A stretch of 64,000 nucleotides of DNA from Scrofimicrobium canadense (lineage in GTDB: Bacteria > Actinomycetota > Actinomycetes > Actinomycetales > Actinomycetaceae), in NCBI RefSeq assembly GCF_009696615.1, contig NZ_VULO01000004.1, positions 62,001-126,000 on the forward strand, given 5' to 3'. The notes below the pieces were generated by a model that made no database searches, was not told where the DNA came from, and saw nothing but the letters and a program-made list of their open reading frames with translations. Each line of letters starts with the position of its first letter. The first letter of the stretch is position 1. The translations under genes were made by a program, and so were the position numbers. Positions 9,504-20,412 of the stretch are shown in pieces.

Positions 9504-10322
9504 CTACAGGTGCGATTCGGGGTCTCCCAGTAGTTCAGCGACATGATCGGGAACATACGTCGAGAGATCTTTGGGGGGACGTTCATAGTGACTTTCCTGA
9601 GGAATTTCTGAAGGAAGCTCAACCTCAGGCCAGGGAATTTCTTTATAAGGGATTGTTGAAAGCAGATGAGCAATCATGTTGAGTCGCGCGGACTTTTTAT
9701 TGTCTGATTCGACCACATACCAGGGAGCCCAGGGGGTATCGGTGTGCGTGAACATATCGTCCTTCGCCCGCGAATACTCATCCCAGCGATTGATCGATTC
9801 CAGGTCCATGGGCGATAGCTTCCAACGTCGGACTGGGTCCTTTAGCCTCGATGTAAAACGTTTGAGTTGCTCTTCTCTTGATACCGAAAACCAATACTTG
9901 CGTAACATAATCCCGTCGTTGTTCAGCATCTGTTCAAAGATAGGCGCTTCTCGTAAGAAACGAGCATGTTCCTGCTGAGTGCAAAATCCCATGACCCGTT
10001 CAACACCTGCCCGGTTATACCATGAACGGTCAAACAGCACTATCTCACCTGCTGAAGGCAGGTGTTCAGTGTAGCGCTGAAAATACCACTGAGTCTTCTG
10101 ACGTTCGGTAGGTGTTGGGAGCGCGGCGATGCGAGCAACTCGAGGAGATAGGTATTCGGTGACTCTCTTAATTGCACCTCCTTTGCCCGCTGCATCGCGA
10201 CCTTCAAAAACAACAACGATGCGCTCCCCCGTGCTCTTGACCCATTCTTGGAGTTTTACCAGTTCGCTCTGCAGGCGAAATAGTTCAGCCTCATAGACCT
10301 TATTCTTGAGCTTGCGCACCAT
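9504..10322 (-). CDS. ppk2: Polyphosphate kinase 2
   Basis: 272 aa, single-domain PPK2. P-loop FEGRDAAGKGG near residue 38, Walker B/catalytic FDRSWYNRAGVERVMGF, and the lid region RKYWFSVSREEQLKRF define the family. RWDEYSRAKDDMFTHTDT and PWYVVESDNKKSARLN are also conserved. PPK2 uses polyphosphate to phosphorylate nucleoside diphosphates (or the reverse). The single-domain form is usually class I and acts on ADP/GDP; the class call is inference. ATG at 10322 has GAGAAAAGA upstream and starts 16 bases after the sixA stop, so the two are co-transcribed. A longer frame into sixA is not homologous to the family. Confidence 0.93.
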   Translation of the reverse strand: MVRKLKNKVYEAELFRLQSELVKLQEWVKSTGERIVVVFEGRDAAGKGGAIKRVTEYLSPRVARIAALPTPTERQKTQWYFQRYTEHLPSAGEIVLFDRSWYNRAGVERVMGFCTQQEHARFLREAPIFEQMLNNDGIMLRKYWFSVSREEQLKRFTSRLKDPVRRWKLSPMDLESINRWDEYSRAKDDMFTHTDTPWAPWYVVESDNKKSARLNMIAHLLSTIPYKEIPWPEVELPSEIPQESHYERPPKDLSTYVPDHVAELLGDPESHL

Positions 10323-10338
10323 CGCGATCTTTTCTCGT

Positions 10339-10833
10339 TTAGTGAATGAACTCTGCTGTGGTTGCCACGTGTGAGTGCCATTCTTTCCAATCGTGGCTTG
10401 CACTAATGATAATGGCAGATGCGGTAGGAATCCCTGCTGGGACCTCAACGTCATCCTTGACACTCAAACGTGCCACCTCGGAAATAGTGGGCTCATGGCC
10501 AACGACAACGACAGTTTCGCCATCTCCTTGGGCTCTCACCATGTCGAGAATCGCATGCGGCTCACCGGCATAGATCACTGGATCTTGCTGAGGATTGGGA
10601 AGATCTCCCGTAGAAAGGCCAGCTCCCTGTGTCATCTGCTCCCAGGTCTCAATTGCCCTAGTTGCGGGAGAAAGAAATATTTTGTCGACTTTAGCAAGAG
10701 TCGCTGTTAGTTTCTTCCCTAGCTGTTGCGCCTGTTCCTTACCCTCGTCTGTGAGAGCACGGCCACTGTCCCCCGTGGCTGACGACTGCGCAGCTTTAGC
10801 ATGGCGTATGAAAATCACTGTATGTCTACTCAT
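10339..10833 (-). CDS. sixA: SixA-type phosphohistidine phosphatase
   Basis: 164 aa histidine-phosphatase family protein. The RHG-type catalytic motif appears as FIRHAKAAQ at residues 8-16, and the second catalytic His lies in VVVGHEPTISEVARL. ALTDEGKEQAQQLG and SPATRAIETWEQ are standard for SixA. SixA removes phosphate from phosphohistidine in Hpt or PTS proteins; the target here is unknown. The ATG at 10833 is preceded by CTGAAGAT. It is the first gene of a unit with ppk2 and is divergent from the small Cys/His gene at 10886, with 52 bases between them. Confidence 0.85.
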   Translation of the reverse strand: MSRHTVIFIRHAKAAQSSATGDSGRALTDEGKEQAQQLGKKLTATLAKVDKIFLSPATRAIETWEQMTQGAGLSTGDLPNPQQDPVIYAGEPHAILDMVRAQGDGETVVVVGHEPTISEVARLSVKDDVEVPAGIPTASAIIISASHDWKEWHSHVATTAEFIH

Positions 10834-10885
10834 ATCTTCAGGGTATGACAGACTTTGCCGGCAGGCTCGTTGTATCCTGTGGATC

Positions 10886-11116
10886 ATGCCACTCACTCCT
10901 GGTCCCGATACGTTGATTTGCTCAGCTCGCGAATGCACACACGATGCGGTGAATGCAGTGGTCTGGTCGAACCCAAAAATTCATTATGGGCGACATAAGA
11001 CCTGGCTTGCATGCGAAGAGCACACTCAAACTCTTCTTGAATATCTTAAACATCGCGGTTTTCCCGCTGAAGTAAAAACTCTGGACGAAATTGAGAACGA
11101 CTCTACGTCAGACTGA
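10886..11116 (+). CDS. Small conserved Cys/His protein, function unknown
   Basis: 76 aa, beginning MPLTPGPDTLICSARECTHD. It contains a C12-x4-C17 pair and a C43-x2-H46 pair (KTWLACEEHTQ), suggesting a small zinc-binding fold, plus RHKTWLAC and HRGFPAEV. I recognise the pattern from small conserved actinobacterial proteins that are often mislabelled as acetone carboxylase; no function is established to my knowledge. The ATG is at 10886; the frame is open further upstream but that part is antisense to sixA. The last 14 bases overlap the 3' end of the ABC-F gene on the other strand. Confidence 0.75.
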   Translation: MPLTPGPDTLICSARECTHDAVNAVVWSNPKIHYGRHKTWLACEEHTQTLLEYLKHRGFPAEVKTLDEIENDSTSD

Positions 11117-12713
11117 CCAGATCTAAATAGCTCTCATCCCACAGATCTTCATCGCCATCTGGCAGTAAAAGTACCCTGTCTGGGTTGAGGGCCTCCACGG
11201 CACCTGCATCGTGAGTCACAAGGACAACTGCGCCTTCATAGGTCCGCAAAGCACTGAGAATTTCTTCGCGTGACGCCGGATCGAGATTATTCGTGGGCTC
11301 ATCTAAAAGCAAAACATTAGCACTTGACGCTACCAGAGTGGCCAGAGCCAAACGAGTCTTTTCACCTCCAGAAAGAACCCCGACTGGCTTAACGATGTCA
11401 TCGGCGCCAAAAAGAAACTGTCCCAGAATCGATCTGAGTGCAGTATCGTCAAGGAAAGGGGCACCAGAGCGCATATTCTCTTCAACGGTGGCCTCGGTGT
11501 CCAAGAGGTCATGTTCCTGGGCGTAGTATCCAAGCAGCAACCCGTGCCCGGGCTTCACCTCACCGGAATCGGAGGATTCGACTCCCGCAAGAATGCGTAG
11601 CAAAGTGGTTTTTCCTGCGCCATTGAGACCGAGGACCACCACACGGGCACCACGATCAATTGCAAGGTCTACACCAGTAAATACTTCGAGGGAACCATAC
11701 GACTTTGAGAGCCCCTCTGCGGTGAGGGGTACCTTTCCACACTCAGCAGGTTCAGGGAAACGAATGCGCGCCGCACGCTCTTCTGATGCCTCTTCACCGG
11801 CGGCTTTCCGCAGCTCCTCTGCGCGCCTAAGCATTTGTTGCGCAGCGACCGCCTTCGTTGCTTTGTATCGCATTTTTTCGCCCTGCGCCTGCAACGTCGC
11901 TGCTTTACGTAACGCATTAGCACGTTCCTTGCGGCGACGCCGCTCATCTTCTTCGCGTTGACGCAAATATGCTTTCCATCCCAGATGATAGACATCCAAA
12001 GTGGCAGTACGGGCATCAAGGTAAAACACCTGGTTGACGGTCTCTTCTAAAAGATTCACATCGTGACTAATGACCATAAATCCACCCGAATAGTTTTGTA
12101 GCCAATCGCGCAGCCACAGAATGGAATCATGATCGAGGTGGTTTGTCGGCTCGTCAAGAAGAAGCGTCTGTGCCCCTGAGAACAAAACTCTTGCCAACTC
12201 GACTCTACGGCGTTGCCCTCCCGAAAGAGTATCGAGAGTCTGGTCGAGTAGTCTTTCGTCAACTCCTAAAGCTGCGGCAATTTGAGCTGCTTCCGAGGCT
12301 GCTGCCCATCCACCGTTATTGGTGAATTCTTGGTCCAGACGAACGTATCGTTCCATGGCCTTCTGCTGGCGAGGTCCCGTTTGAGTACTCATCTCGAGCT
12401 CTGCCTTGCGTATACGGGCTAATAGTTGGTCGATACCTCTTACTGAGATGATTCTCTCTCGTGCACTCTGTGTGAGGTCACCTTCAGTAGTGTCTTGTGG
12501 CAGATATCCAACCTGTCCGCTTACCGTGATCTTACCTTCGTGTTCAGCTGCCCCACGGTCTTTCTCACCGGCCAATAGTCGCATTGTAGTGGTCTTACCG
12601 GCACCATTTCGCCCAACCAAACCTATTTTGGCACCTTTTGAGATGCTGAAATTGGCATTGTGCACTAGTTCGCGTGCGCCGATACGTAAAGAAAAGTCGT
12701 GTACAGATATCAC
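11103..12713 (-). CDS. ABC-F family ATP-binding protein
   Basis: 536 aa with two ABC ATPase domains and no membrane segments. Walker A1 VGRNGAGKTTTMRLLAG, signature 1 TLSGGQRRRVELARVLF, Walker B1 LLLDEPTNHLDHDS; Walker A2 LGLNGAGKTTLLRILAG, signature 2 LSGGEKTRLALATLV, Walker B2 LLLDEPTNNLDPAS. Between them lies an Arg/Lys-rich linker (about residues 250-300) that in ABC-F proteins contacts the ribosome. ABC-F proteins act in translation or antibiotic resistance by target protection. Without phylogeny I cannot say which; the short linker argues for a housekeeping form. GTG start at 12713 with TAGGAT upstream. It is divergent from yhhQ with only 26 bases between starts. Confidence 0.9.
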   Translation of the reverse strand: MISVHDFSLRIGARELVHNANFSISKGAKIGLVGRNGAGKTTTMRLLAGEKDRGAAEHEGKITVSGQVGYLPQDTTEGDLTQSARERIISVRGIDQLLARIRKAELEMSTQTGPRQQKAMERYVRLDQEFTNNGGWAAASEAAQIAAALGVDERLLDQTLDTLSGGQRRRVELARVLFSGAQTLLLDEPTNHLDHDSILWLRDWLQNYSGGFMVISHDVNLLEETVNQVFYLDARTATLDVYHLGWKAYLRQREEDERRRRKERANALRKAATLQAQGEKMRYKATKAVAAQQMLRRAEELRKAAGEEASEERAARIRFPEPAECGKVPLTAEGLSKSYGSLEVFTGVDLAIDRGARVVVLGLNGAGKTTLLRILAGVESSDSGEVKPGHGLLLGYYAQEHDLLDTEATVEENMRSGAPFLDDTALRSILGQFLFGADDIVKPVGVLSGGEKTRLALATLVASSANVLLLDEPTNNLDPASREEILSALRTYEGAVVLVTHDAGAVEALNPDRVLLLPDGDEDLWDESYLDLVSLT

Positions 12714-12726
12714 CAGATGATCCTAG

Positions 12727-12732
12727 TAGACT
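12727..12732 (+). promoter_or_regulatory. Candidate -10 (TAGACT) for leaderless yhhQ
   Basis: TAGACT is followed by seven bases and then the GTG at 12740. No Shine-Dalgarno precedes the start. The spacing fits transcription initiating at the start codon. Confidence 0.4.
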
Positions 12733-12739
12733 ATCGCCC

Positions 12740-14651
<1,912 letters not shown>

Positions 14652-14654
14652 CTA

Positions 14655-15050
14655 TCAGACGTTGAACCCGATGGCGCGAAGCTGCGCGCGACCATCGTCG
14701 GAGATACACTCGGGACCCCACGGCGGTAACCATACCCAATTGACGGTCACGTCGGTCGAATACGGCCCCAACACCATTTCTGTCTGACGCTCAATAACAT
14801 CGGTGAGTGGGCAAGCAGCAGAAGTAAGGGTCATATTTAGCCGAATAGCATTATCTTCATGGATAGCAATGCCATAGACCAAGCCCAGATCAACAATGTT
14901 AATACCTAGCTCTGGGTCGATGACATCTTTGAGCGCCTCAATAACCTCTTCACCAGATACATTACCGTCTTCGACGAGGTCGATTCCAGGACCCTTTTCT
15001 GGTTCAGGCACCGTAAAGCGTTGTTCAGGCTTTGCCATTGGATTATCCAT
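14655..15050 (-). CDS. sufT: SufT-type Fe-S maturation factor (DUF59/MIP18 domain)
   Basis: 131 aa. The DUF59 domain is seen in EEVIEALKDVIDPELGINIVDLGLVYG, the conserved Cys in TSAACPLTD, and the C-terminal VWLPPWGPECISDDGR. SufT proteins help deliver Fe-S clusters to target enzymes. The ATG at 15050 has GGAGGAAG just upstream and overlaps the end of sufU by eight bases. It is the last gene of the suf operon and ends three bases from the convergent tgt stop. Confidence 0.9.
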   Translation of the reverse strand: MDNPMAKPEQRFTVPEPEKGPGIDLVEDGNVSGEEVIEALKDVIDPELGINIVDLGLVYGIAIHEDNAIRLNMTLTSAACPLTDVIERQTEMVLGPYSTDVTVNWVWLPPWGPECISDDGRAQLRAIGFNV

Positions 15051-15516
15051 GGTTTTCTTCCTCCACAATATCGATTCCAGCTTGAGCTAGAGAATCACGC
15101 AGCGCATACCACCCCAGTAAGGCGCATTTCACCCGATTGGCAAATTTCGATGTGCCTTCAAGGACTGCGGCATCTCCCAAACGGTCCAAAACCTCATCGG
15201 GAACTCCTTTACCTCGCGAATGCATCATCTGGTCCATTGCCGAATACATGGACCGCAACTCATCATTAGAAGCGCCTTCGATGAGCTCATTCATCATTGA
15301 CAATGATGCTTGAGAAATGGCGCATCCATCCCCCTGCCACGCAACGCGAGTCAACTGACCATCTGGATCAACGTCAACACCCAATGTCACCTCGTCCCCA
15401 CAGGTGGGATTGACTTGGTGTGAGCTGAACGGTAGCCCATCGATTGCGGCTTCCCCCGTACGCCTACGTGAGTGATCCAAAATAACCTGCTGGTACAACT
15501 GTTCTAAGCTACTCAT
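15043..15516 (-). CDS. sufU: SufU Fe-S cluster assembly / sulfur transfer protein
   Basis: 157 aa NifU-like protein. Three conserved cysteines are visible: C39 (NPTCGDEV), C65 (GDGCAISQASLSMM) and C131 (RVKCALLGW). SufU takes persulfide sulfur from SufS through a zinc-bound site and passes it to SufB. Its ATG is inside the last codons of sufS (four-base overlap), indicating tight coupling. Confidence 0.94.
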   Translation of the reverse strand: MSSLEQLYQQVILDHSRRRTGEAAIDGLPFSSHQVNPTCGDEVTLGVDVDPDGQLTRVAWQGDGCAISQASLSMMNELIEGASNDELRSMYSAMDQMMHSRGKGVPDEVLDRLGDAAVLEGTSKFANRVKCALLGWYALRDSLAQAGIDIVEEENHG

Positions 15517-16763
15517 GCTTGCACTCCGAAATAACTGCTTACCTTATGCAAGGCCCTTGCAAACTGGTCAATCTCATCTAACGTCGAGGTCAACGATAGA
15601 GAAGCACGCGATGAAGCTCGCACCCCAAAAAATCTATGTAATGGGATTGCACAGTGATGCCCAACCCGCACCGCTACATCTTCAGCATCGAGGAACTGCC
15701 CCACATCATGAGGATGGACACCCGCGATCTCAAATGACACTACGCCAGCTCTAGCTTGTGCCGTTGCCGGCCCGAGAATGCGTGCTCCCGGGGCTTCTTT
15801 CACCGCTTCGATCAATGCAGGCATCAAGGTTGATTCTTGAGCCTGAATCCGTCCCATTCCCCATTCACTCATGTATTGGAGGGCAACCGCCCAGGCCACT
15901 GCTTGAGCTACAGGCTGAGATCCAGCTTCGAATCGGTTGGGGGCAGGCAGATACTCGGCAGATTCCATCGTCACGTCAGCGACCACAGAGCCTCCCGTGA
16001 GGAAAGCAGGCATATTCGCAAGCAACTGATGACGCGCCCACAGCGCCCCGATCCCCGTTGGTCCTAACATTTTATGTGAAGAAAAAACAGCAAAATCTAC
16101 GCCCAAAGTTCGAACATCAACCGGTATGTGCGCACTCGACTGACATGTATCGAGTACCACTTTGGCGCCAACTGCCCGAGCCTGCGCAACAATCGCCTCT
16201 ACAGGTGAGATTGCTCCCGTTACATTCGACATGTGGGTAAAGGCCACGATCTTAGTATTTGCTGTGATCCGTCCAAGCGTTTCGAGATCTATCCGCCCAT
16301 CTGGAAGCAGATCAAGCCACGCCAATTCGGCTCCAGTGCGAGCAGCTAGTTGTTGCCAAGGAACGAGATTGGAATGGTGTTCAGCCCTGGTAACAACGAT
16401 TCGATCTCCCGGACTAAGAACCATATCGCCATAGGACCGTGCAACTAGATTAAGTGCCTCGGTTGCATTCTTTGTCCAGACAATTTCATCCCCTCGACCG
16501 CCGACAAATGAAGCTATTGTTGAGCGAGCATTATCAAAGGCCTCTGTCGCTTCGTCACCAAGGAGGTGAGTTCCTCGGTTGACTGCCCCATTGCGCACCT
16601 GATAAAAATCCGCTTCTGCCTCCAGCACGCACAGAGGTTTCTGTGAGGTTGCAGCCGAGTCGAAATATGCAATGGGGTTTCCACCTCGGCCTATGCGCGA
16701 GAGGATCGGAAAATCCCCTCGCACAGCTGCAAGCTCAATGGCAGTGAAAGGCGCGCCGCTCAT
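15513..16763 (-). CDS. sufS: SufS cysteine desulfurase
   Basis: 416-aa PLP enzyme (class V aminotransferase fold) that converts cysteine to alanine and a protein persulfide. The PLP lysine lies in VFSSHKMLGPTGIGALW, the catalytic cysteine in RVGHHCAIP and the cofactor-contact segment in TRAEHHSNLVPWQQLA. Length is normal for SufS. The GTG/ATG start overlaps the sufC stop by four bases; it is the fifth suf gene in transcription order. Confidence 0.96.
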   Translation of the reverse strand: MSGAPFTAIELAAVRGDFPILSRIGRGGNPIAYFDSAATSQKPLCVLEAEADFYQVRNGAVNRGTHLLGDEATEAFDNARSTIASFVGGRGDEIVWTKNATEALNLVARSYGDMVLSPGDRIVVTRAEHHSNLVPWQQLAARTGAELAWLDLLPDGRIDLETLGRITANTKIVAFTHMSNVTGAISPVEAIVAQARAVGAKVVLDTCQSSAHIPVDVRTLGVDFAVFSSHKMLGPTGIGALWARHQLLANMPAFLTGGSVVADVTMESAEYLPAPNRFEAGSQPVAQAVAWAVALQYMSEWGMGRIQAQESTLMPALIEAVKEAPGARILGPATAQARAGVVSFEIAGVHPHDVGQFLDAEDVAVRVGHHCAIPLHRFFGVRASSRASLSLTSTLDEIDQFARALHKVSSYFGVQA

Positions 16764-17509
16764 ACCAGGTACTTGTCGTAGCCTTCCTCTTCAAGACGAT
16801 CAGCCAGTTCTGGGCCTCCTTGTTCTGCCACCCGCCCATTCACGAAAACGTGAACGAAATCCGGCTTTATGTATCGCAGAATTCTGGTGTAGTGAGTGAT
16901 AAGGAGAACTCCATTATCCGTCTTATCATGCACTCGATTGACTCCCTCTGAGACAATCCGCAATGCATCCACGTCCAAACCGGAGTCGGTTTCATCGAGG
17001 ATCGCAAAACTAGGGTGCAGCATCTCCATCTGGAGAATCTCTAGGCGTTTCTTTTCTCCGCCTGAGAAACCAACGTTGACATCACGATCGGCAAAGTCCG
17101 TGGGCATACGCAAATCTTCCATTGCCTTTGCCACATCTTTTACCCAATGGCGCACGTTGGGCGCTTTTCCGTCGATTGCAGTTTTTGCTGTGCGCAAGAA
17201 GTTAGAAACAGAGACTCCTGCAACCTCGACCGGGTACTGCATCGCTAGGAATAGACCGGCTTTGGCGCGCTCATCAACCGACATCTCTAGAATATTTTGA
17301 TCATCCAACCATGCTTCCCCCGATGTCACTTCATACGCGGGATGTCCAGCCAAAGCATAAGCTAGAGTAGATTTTCCTGAACCGTTAGGCCCCATCACCG
17401 CGTGAATCTCTCCGCTCTTGACTTCAAGATCAACCCCCTTGAGGATCTGCTTGGTACCTTCTGGGGTCTCCACCGAAACCTGCAGGTCCTTGATATTCAG
17501 AGTCGCCAT
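16760..17509 (-). CDS. sufC: SufC ATPase subunit of the SufBCD scaffold
   Basis: 249-aa ABC-type ATPase without membrane partner. Walker A MGPNGSGKSTLAYALAG, Q-loop region YPVEVAGVSV, signature VGFSGGEKKRLEILQM and Walker B FAILDETDSGLDVDALR are complete. SufC drives the SufBCD scaffold that builds Fe-S clusters. It sits 18 bases after the Rieske gene and overlaps sufS by four bases. Confidence 0.97.
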   Translation of the reverse strand: MATLNIKDLQVSVETPEGTKQILKGVDLEVKSGEIHAVMGPNGSGKSTLAYALAGHPAYEVTSGEAWLDDQNILEMSVDERAKAGLFLAMQYPVEVAGVSVSNFLRTAKTAIDGKAPNVRHWVKDVAKAMEDLRMPTDFADRDVNVGFSGGEKKRLEILQMEMLHPSFAILDETDSGLDVDALRIVSEGVNRVHDKTDNGVLLITHYTRILRYIKPDFVHVFVNGRVAEQGGPELADRLEEEGYDKYLV

Positions 17510-17527
17510 GTCACTTCCTTGTTTTCA

Positions 17528-17830
17528 TTATATTTCGACGAGGACGCGTCCGCCCTCAGTTTTGAGTCTGTATGTGTTCACTGGTGCTGGAGCTGGTAAT
17601 TCTCCTTCGCCAGTCACTAAATCGAACTGTGCGCAATGCCCCCAGCATTCAATACTGCGCGGACCAATTTCTCCCTCAGAAAGAGAAATATCCGCATGGG
17701 TACAGGTATCGTCGATCGCGTAAAGATCACCTAGCGAATCGCGGACAACAGCTATGACGTGATTACCGATAGTAACTCGACGTGCAGAAGCAACATCGAG
17801 ATCAGCCGTACCGGCATCATGCCATGGCAT
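17528..17830 (-). CDS. Rieske [2Fe-2S] ferredoxin-like protein of the suf operon
   Basis: 100 aa, one Rieske domain. The cluster ligands are the C-T-H of DDTCTHADISL and the C-W-G-H of IECWGHCAQFD, spaced as in ferredoxin subunits of ring-hydroxylating oxygenases. No oxygenase gene is near; its place between sufD and sufC, common in Actinobacteria, suggests a role as electron carrier or cluster sensor in SUF (inference). It starts one base past the sufD stop. Confidence 0.9.
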   Translation of the reverse strand: MPWHDAGTADLDVASARRVTIGNHVIAVVRDSLGDLYAIDDTCTHADISLSEGEIGPRSIECWGHCAQFDLVTGEGELPAPAPVNTYRLKTEGGRVLVEI

Positions 17831-18961
17831 CTAGTGCGCTCCTTGTAGTCGATCTTCAATAGCGTCGAGAAGATGATCGCGAACTTCCTCAATCTCAATC
17901 TTGTTGATGAGCTCGGCAAAGAATCCACGTACAACGAGACGTCGCGCGTCGACTGCCGAGATTCCTCTACTCATGAGATAGAAAAGTTGTTCGTCATCAA
18001 AGCGCCCAGTTGCAGACGCATGTCCGGCTCCCTCAATCTCACCATTTTCAATTTCTAGGTTAGGAACCGAGTCGGCCTTCGCACCCTCAGAAAGGATCAA
18101 GTTGCGATTGAGTTCATAGGTATCTGTTGCATCAGCATTTTCACCAATGAGGCAATCCCCGATCCACACTGAGCGTGCATCCTGGCCCTGCAAGGCTCCC
18201 TTATAGACCACGCGGGAATAGCAGTTTGGCTCAGAATGGTCAACGAATACGCGGTGTTCGAGGTGTTGGCCGGCATCGACGAAATAAATTCCGTTAAGCC
18301 GCAGTGTCCCTCCCGGAGCAGTGTATTCAGTATCTACACACACCCGCACCAAATCGCCACCCAAAGTAACCACCAAATGATCCAAGGACGCGTCCCGTCC
18401 AACACTAACCCGGTGATTCGATGCATGGACAGCATCCCGATCCCATTCGTGGACAGCGATGACGCTAAGTTGGGCTCCGTCTTCGGCCCGGACTTCAACA
18501 GTCTGGTTCAGCGCTGCGGGACCTTCATGGCGCAGCAAAACTGTTCCCTTTGAAAGAGGTTCTGCCCGAATCACAATATGGTCAGTACTGAGCTCTTCAG
18601 TTGCACGCACATCGACGATCACTGGATTCTCGAGTTCAACTCCCCTCGGGATAGTGATCACAGTCGCTTGGTCGAAAGCTTCCCATGCAACAACAGCCGT
18701 TCGATCGCCGGGAGCCAGTACGGTTCCCACCCGGGGATCATCTCGCCCCACCTTCTCGATAAAAACCTCTTGCGGAGACTGTTTGGCCTCTAGTTTCGCC
18801 CGTTGCGTATACCCTTGAGGGTCGAAAAGTTTCTCAATGCGTCGCAGAGGAGTAAAACGCCAATCCTCTTCTCGCCCCATGGGGACTGGAATATCATCCA
18901 CATTGAATGATGTCGGCCTATCCGCCCTTGATGCATGAGTTTTCGTCACAATATCGGCCAT
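17831..18961 (-). CDS. sufD: SufD subunit of the SufBCD scaffold
   Basis: 376 aa with the SufB/SufD beta-helix core. The C-terminal FYLMSRGISAVDARRLVVRGFFAELI is the SufBD signature, and HASATGRFDDEQLFYL contains the conserved His near the SufB-SufD interface. SufD forms the scaffold with SufB and SufC. Its ATG shares one base with the sufB stop. Confidence 0.95.
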   Translation of the reverse strand: MADIVTKTHASRADRPTSFNVDDIPVPMGREEDWRFTPLRRIEKLFDPQGYTQRAKLEAKQSPQEVFIEKVGRDDPRVGTVLAPGDRTAVVAWEAFDQATVITIPRGVELENPVIVDVRATEELSTDHIVIRAEPLSKGTVLLRHEGPAALNQTVEVRAEDGAQLSVIAVHEWDRDAVHASNHRVSVGRDASLDHLVVTLGGDLVRVCVDTEYTAPGGTLRLNGIYFVDAGQHLEHRVFVDHSEPNCYSRVVYKGALQGQDARSVWIGDCLIGENADATDTYELNRNLILSEGAKADSVPNLEIENGEIEGAGHASATGRFDDEQLFYLMSRGISAVDARRLVVRGFFAELINKIEIEEVRDHLLDAIEDRLQGAH

Positions 18962-20394
18962 TAGCCAACAGATCCTTCCATCTGGAGTTCAATGAGACGG
19001 TTGAGTTCCAAGGCATATTCCATGGGGAGCTCCTTGGCAATTGGCTCCACAAAACCGCGAACAATAGTTGCCATTGCCTCGTTTTCATCCAAGCCACGGC
19101 TCATCAAATAAAATAGCTGGTCTGCATTAACTTTCGAGACGGTAGCTTCATGCCCCATCTCGACATCTTCGGTTCGCACGTCTACATAGGGATATGTGTC
19201 AGTTCGGCTGATCTTATCAACCAAAAGAGCATCGCAGAGGACATTCGATTTCGAATGCGTAGCCCTTGAATGCACCTCTACAAGTCCGCGGTACGAAGTA
19301 CGGCCGCCACCACGTGACACAGACTTTGCCACAATTGAGGAACTCGTATTGGGCGCCATATGTACCATCTTCGCACCAGTATCCTGGTGCTGTCCGTGAC
19401 CGGCAAAACCAATAGAGAGTGTTTCACCCCTGGCATGCGCACCGCGCAGATAGCATGCAGGGTACTTCATGGTGATACCGGAACCGATATTTCCATCAAT
19501 CCACTCCATAGTGCCGCCCTCTTCCACCATTGCGCGCTGTGTCACAAGGTTGAGGACATTATTCGACCAGTTTTGAATGGTGGTGTAACGCACTCGAGCA
19601 TCTTTTCGGACGAAGATTTCAACTACTGCAGCGTGAAGAGAGTCCGTATCGTAGATTGGTGCGGTACACCCCTCCACGTAATGAACATAGGAGCCTTCGT
19701 CGGCAATAATCAGAGTTCGTTCAAACTGTCCCATCGCTTCCGTATTGATACGGAAGTAGGCCTGTAACGGAATCTCTACATGGACGCCCGGTGGAACATA
19801 GACAAATGACCCGCCCGACCAGCAGGCTGTGTTGAGAGCGGCAAATTTGTTATCACCAGCGGGAACCGATTTTCCAAAATACTCTTCAAATAGTTCTGGG
19901 TACTCTTTGAGACCAGTATCAGTGTCAAGAAATACGACACCTTGCCGCTCAAGGTCCTCTTGAATTTGTTGATAGACAACCTCGGACTCGTATTGAGCAG
20001 CTACGCCTGCAACGAGCCTATTCTTTTCGGCATCAGGTATCCCTAACCGATCATAGGTATTGCGGATGTCTTCGGGAAGATCTTCCCACGCTTTGACTTG
20101 TCGATCTGTAGGCCTGACGTAGTATTTGAAGTCGTCAAAATCGATACTCGAAAGATCTGGTCCCCACGCTGGCATGGGTTTGCGTTCAAAGAAGCCAAAG
20201 GCTTTGAGACGACGCTGTAGCATCCACTCAGGCTCACCTTTAGTCTGCGAGATAAACCGGACGATGTCCTCATTAATCCCCTTAGGCACGCCTTGAGAGT
20301 AGTCATCGTTATCGTGCCACCCGTACTCATATGCGCCGATCGAATCAATGATCTCATCGTCCGACATCGGCTGGGCTGGCGCAGTTTGCGTCAT
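18961..20394 (-). CDS. sufB: SufB scaffold protein
   Basis: 477 aa, the length of an intein-free SufB. Signature segments: [41 protein letters not shown] and [12 protein letters not shown]-like [18 protein letters not shown]. Cys and His residues for nascent cluster assembly ([21 protein letters not shown] region) are present. The Mycobacterium tuberculosis homologue carries an intein; this one does not. It is the first structural gene after sufR, 18 bases downstream. Confidence 0.97.
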   Translation of the reverse strand: MTQTAPAQPMSDDEIIDSIGAYEYGWHDNDDYSQGVPKGINEDIVRFISQTKGEPEWMLQRRLKAFGFFERKPMPAWGPDLSSIDFDDFKYYVRPTDRQVKAWEDLPEDIRNTYDRLGIPDAEKNRLVAGVAAQYESEVVYQQIQEDLERQGVVFLDTDTGLKEYPELFEEYFGKSVPAGDNKFAALNTACWSGGSFVYVPPGVHVEIPLQAYFRINTEAMGQFERTLIIADEGSYVHYVEGCTAPIYDTDSLHAAVVEIFVRKDARVRYTTIQNWSNNVLNLVTQRAMVEEGGTMEWIDGNIGSGITMKYPACYLRGAHARGETLSIGFAGHGQHQDTGAKMVHMAPNTSSSIVAKSVSRGGGRTSYRGLVEVHSRATHSKSNVLCDALLVDKISRTDTYPYVDVRTEDVEMGHEATVSKVNADQLFYLMSRGLDENEAMATIVRGFVEPIAKELPMEYALELNRLIELQMEGSVG

Positions 20395-20412
20395 GAGTGC
20401 CTCGCTCCTCTT

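Noticed and set aside
18961-20394. Intein in SufB
   Set aside because: The gene is 477 codons with continuous SufB motifs, so no intein is present.
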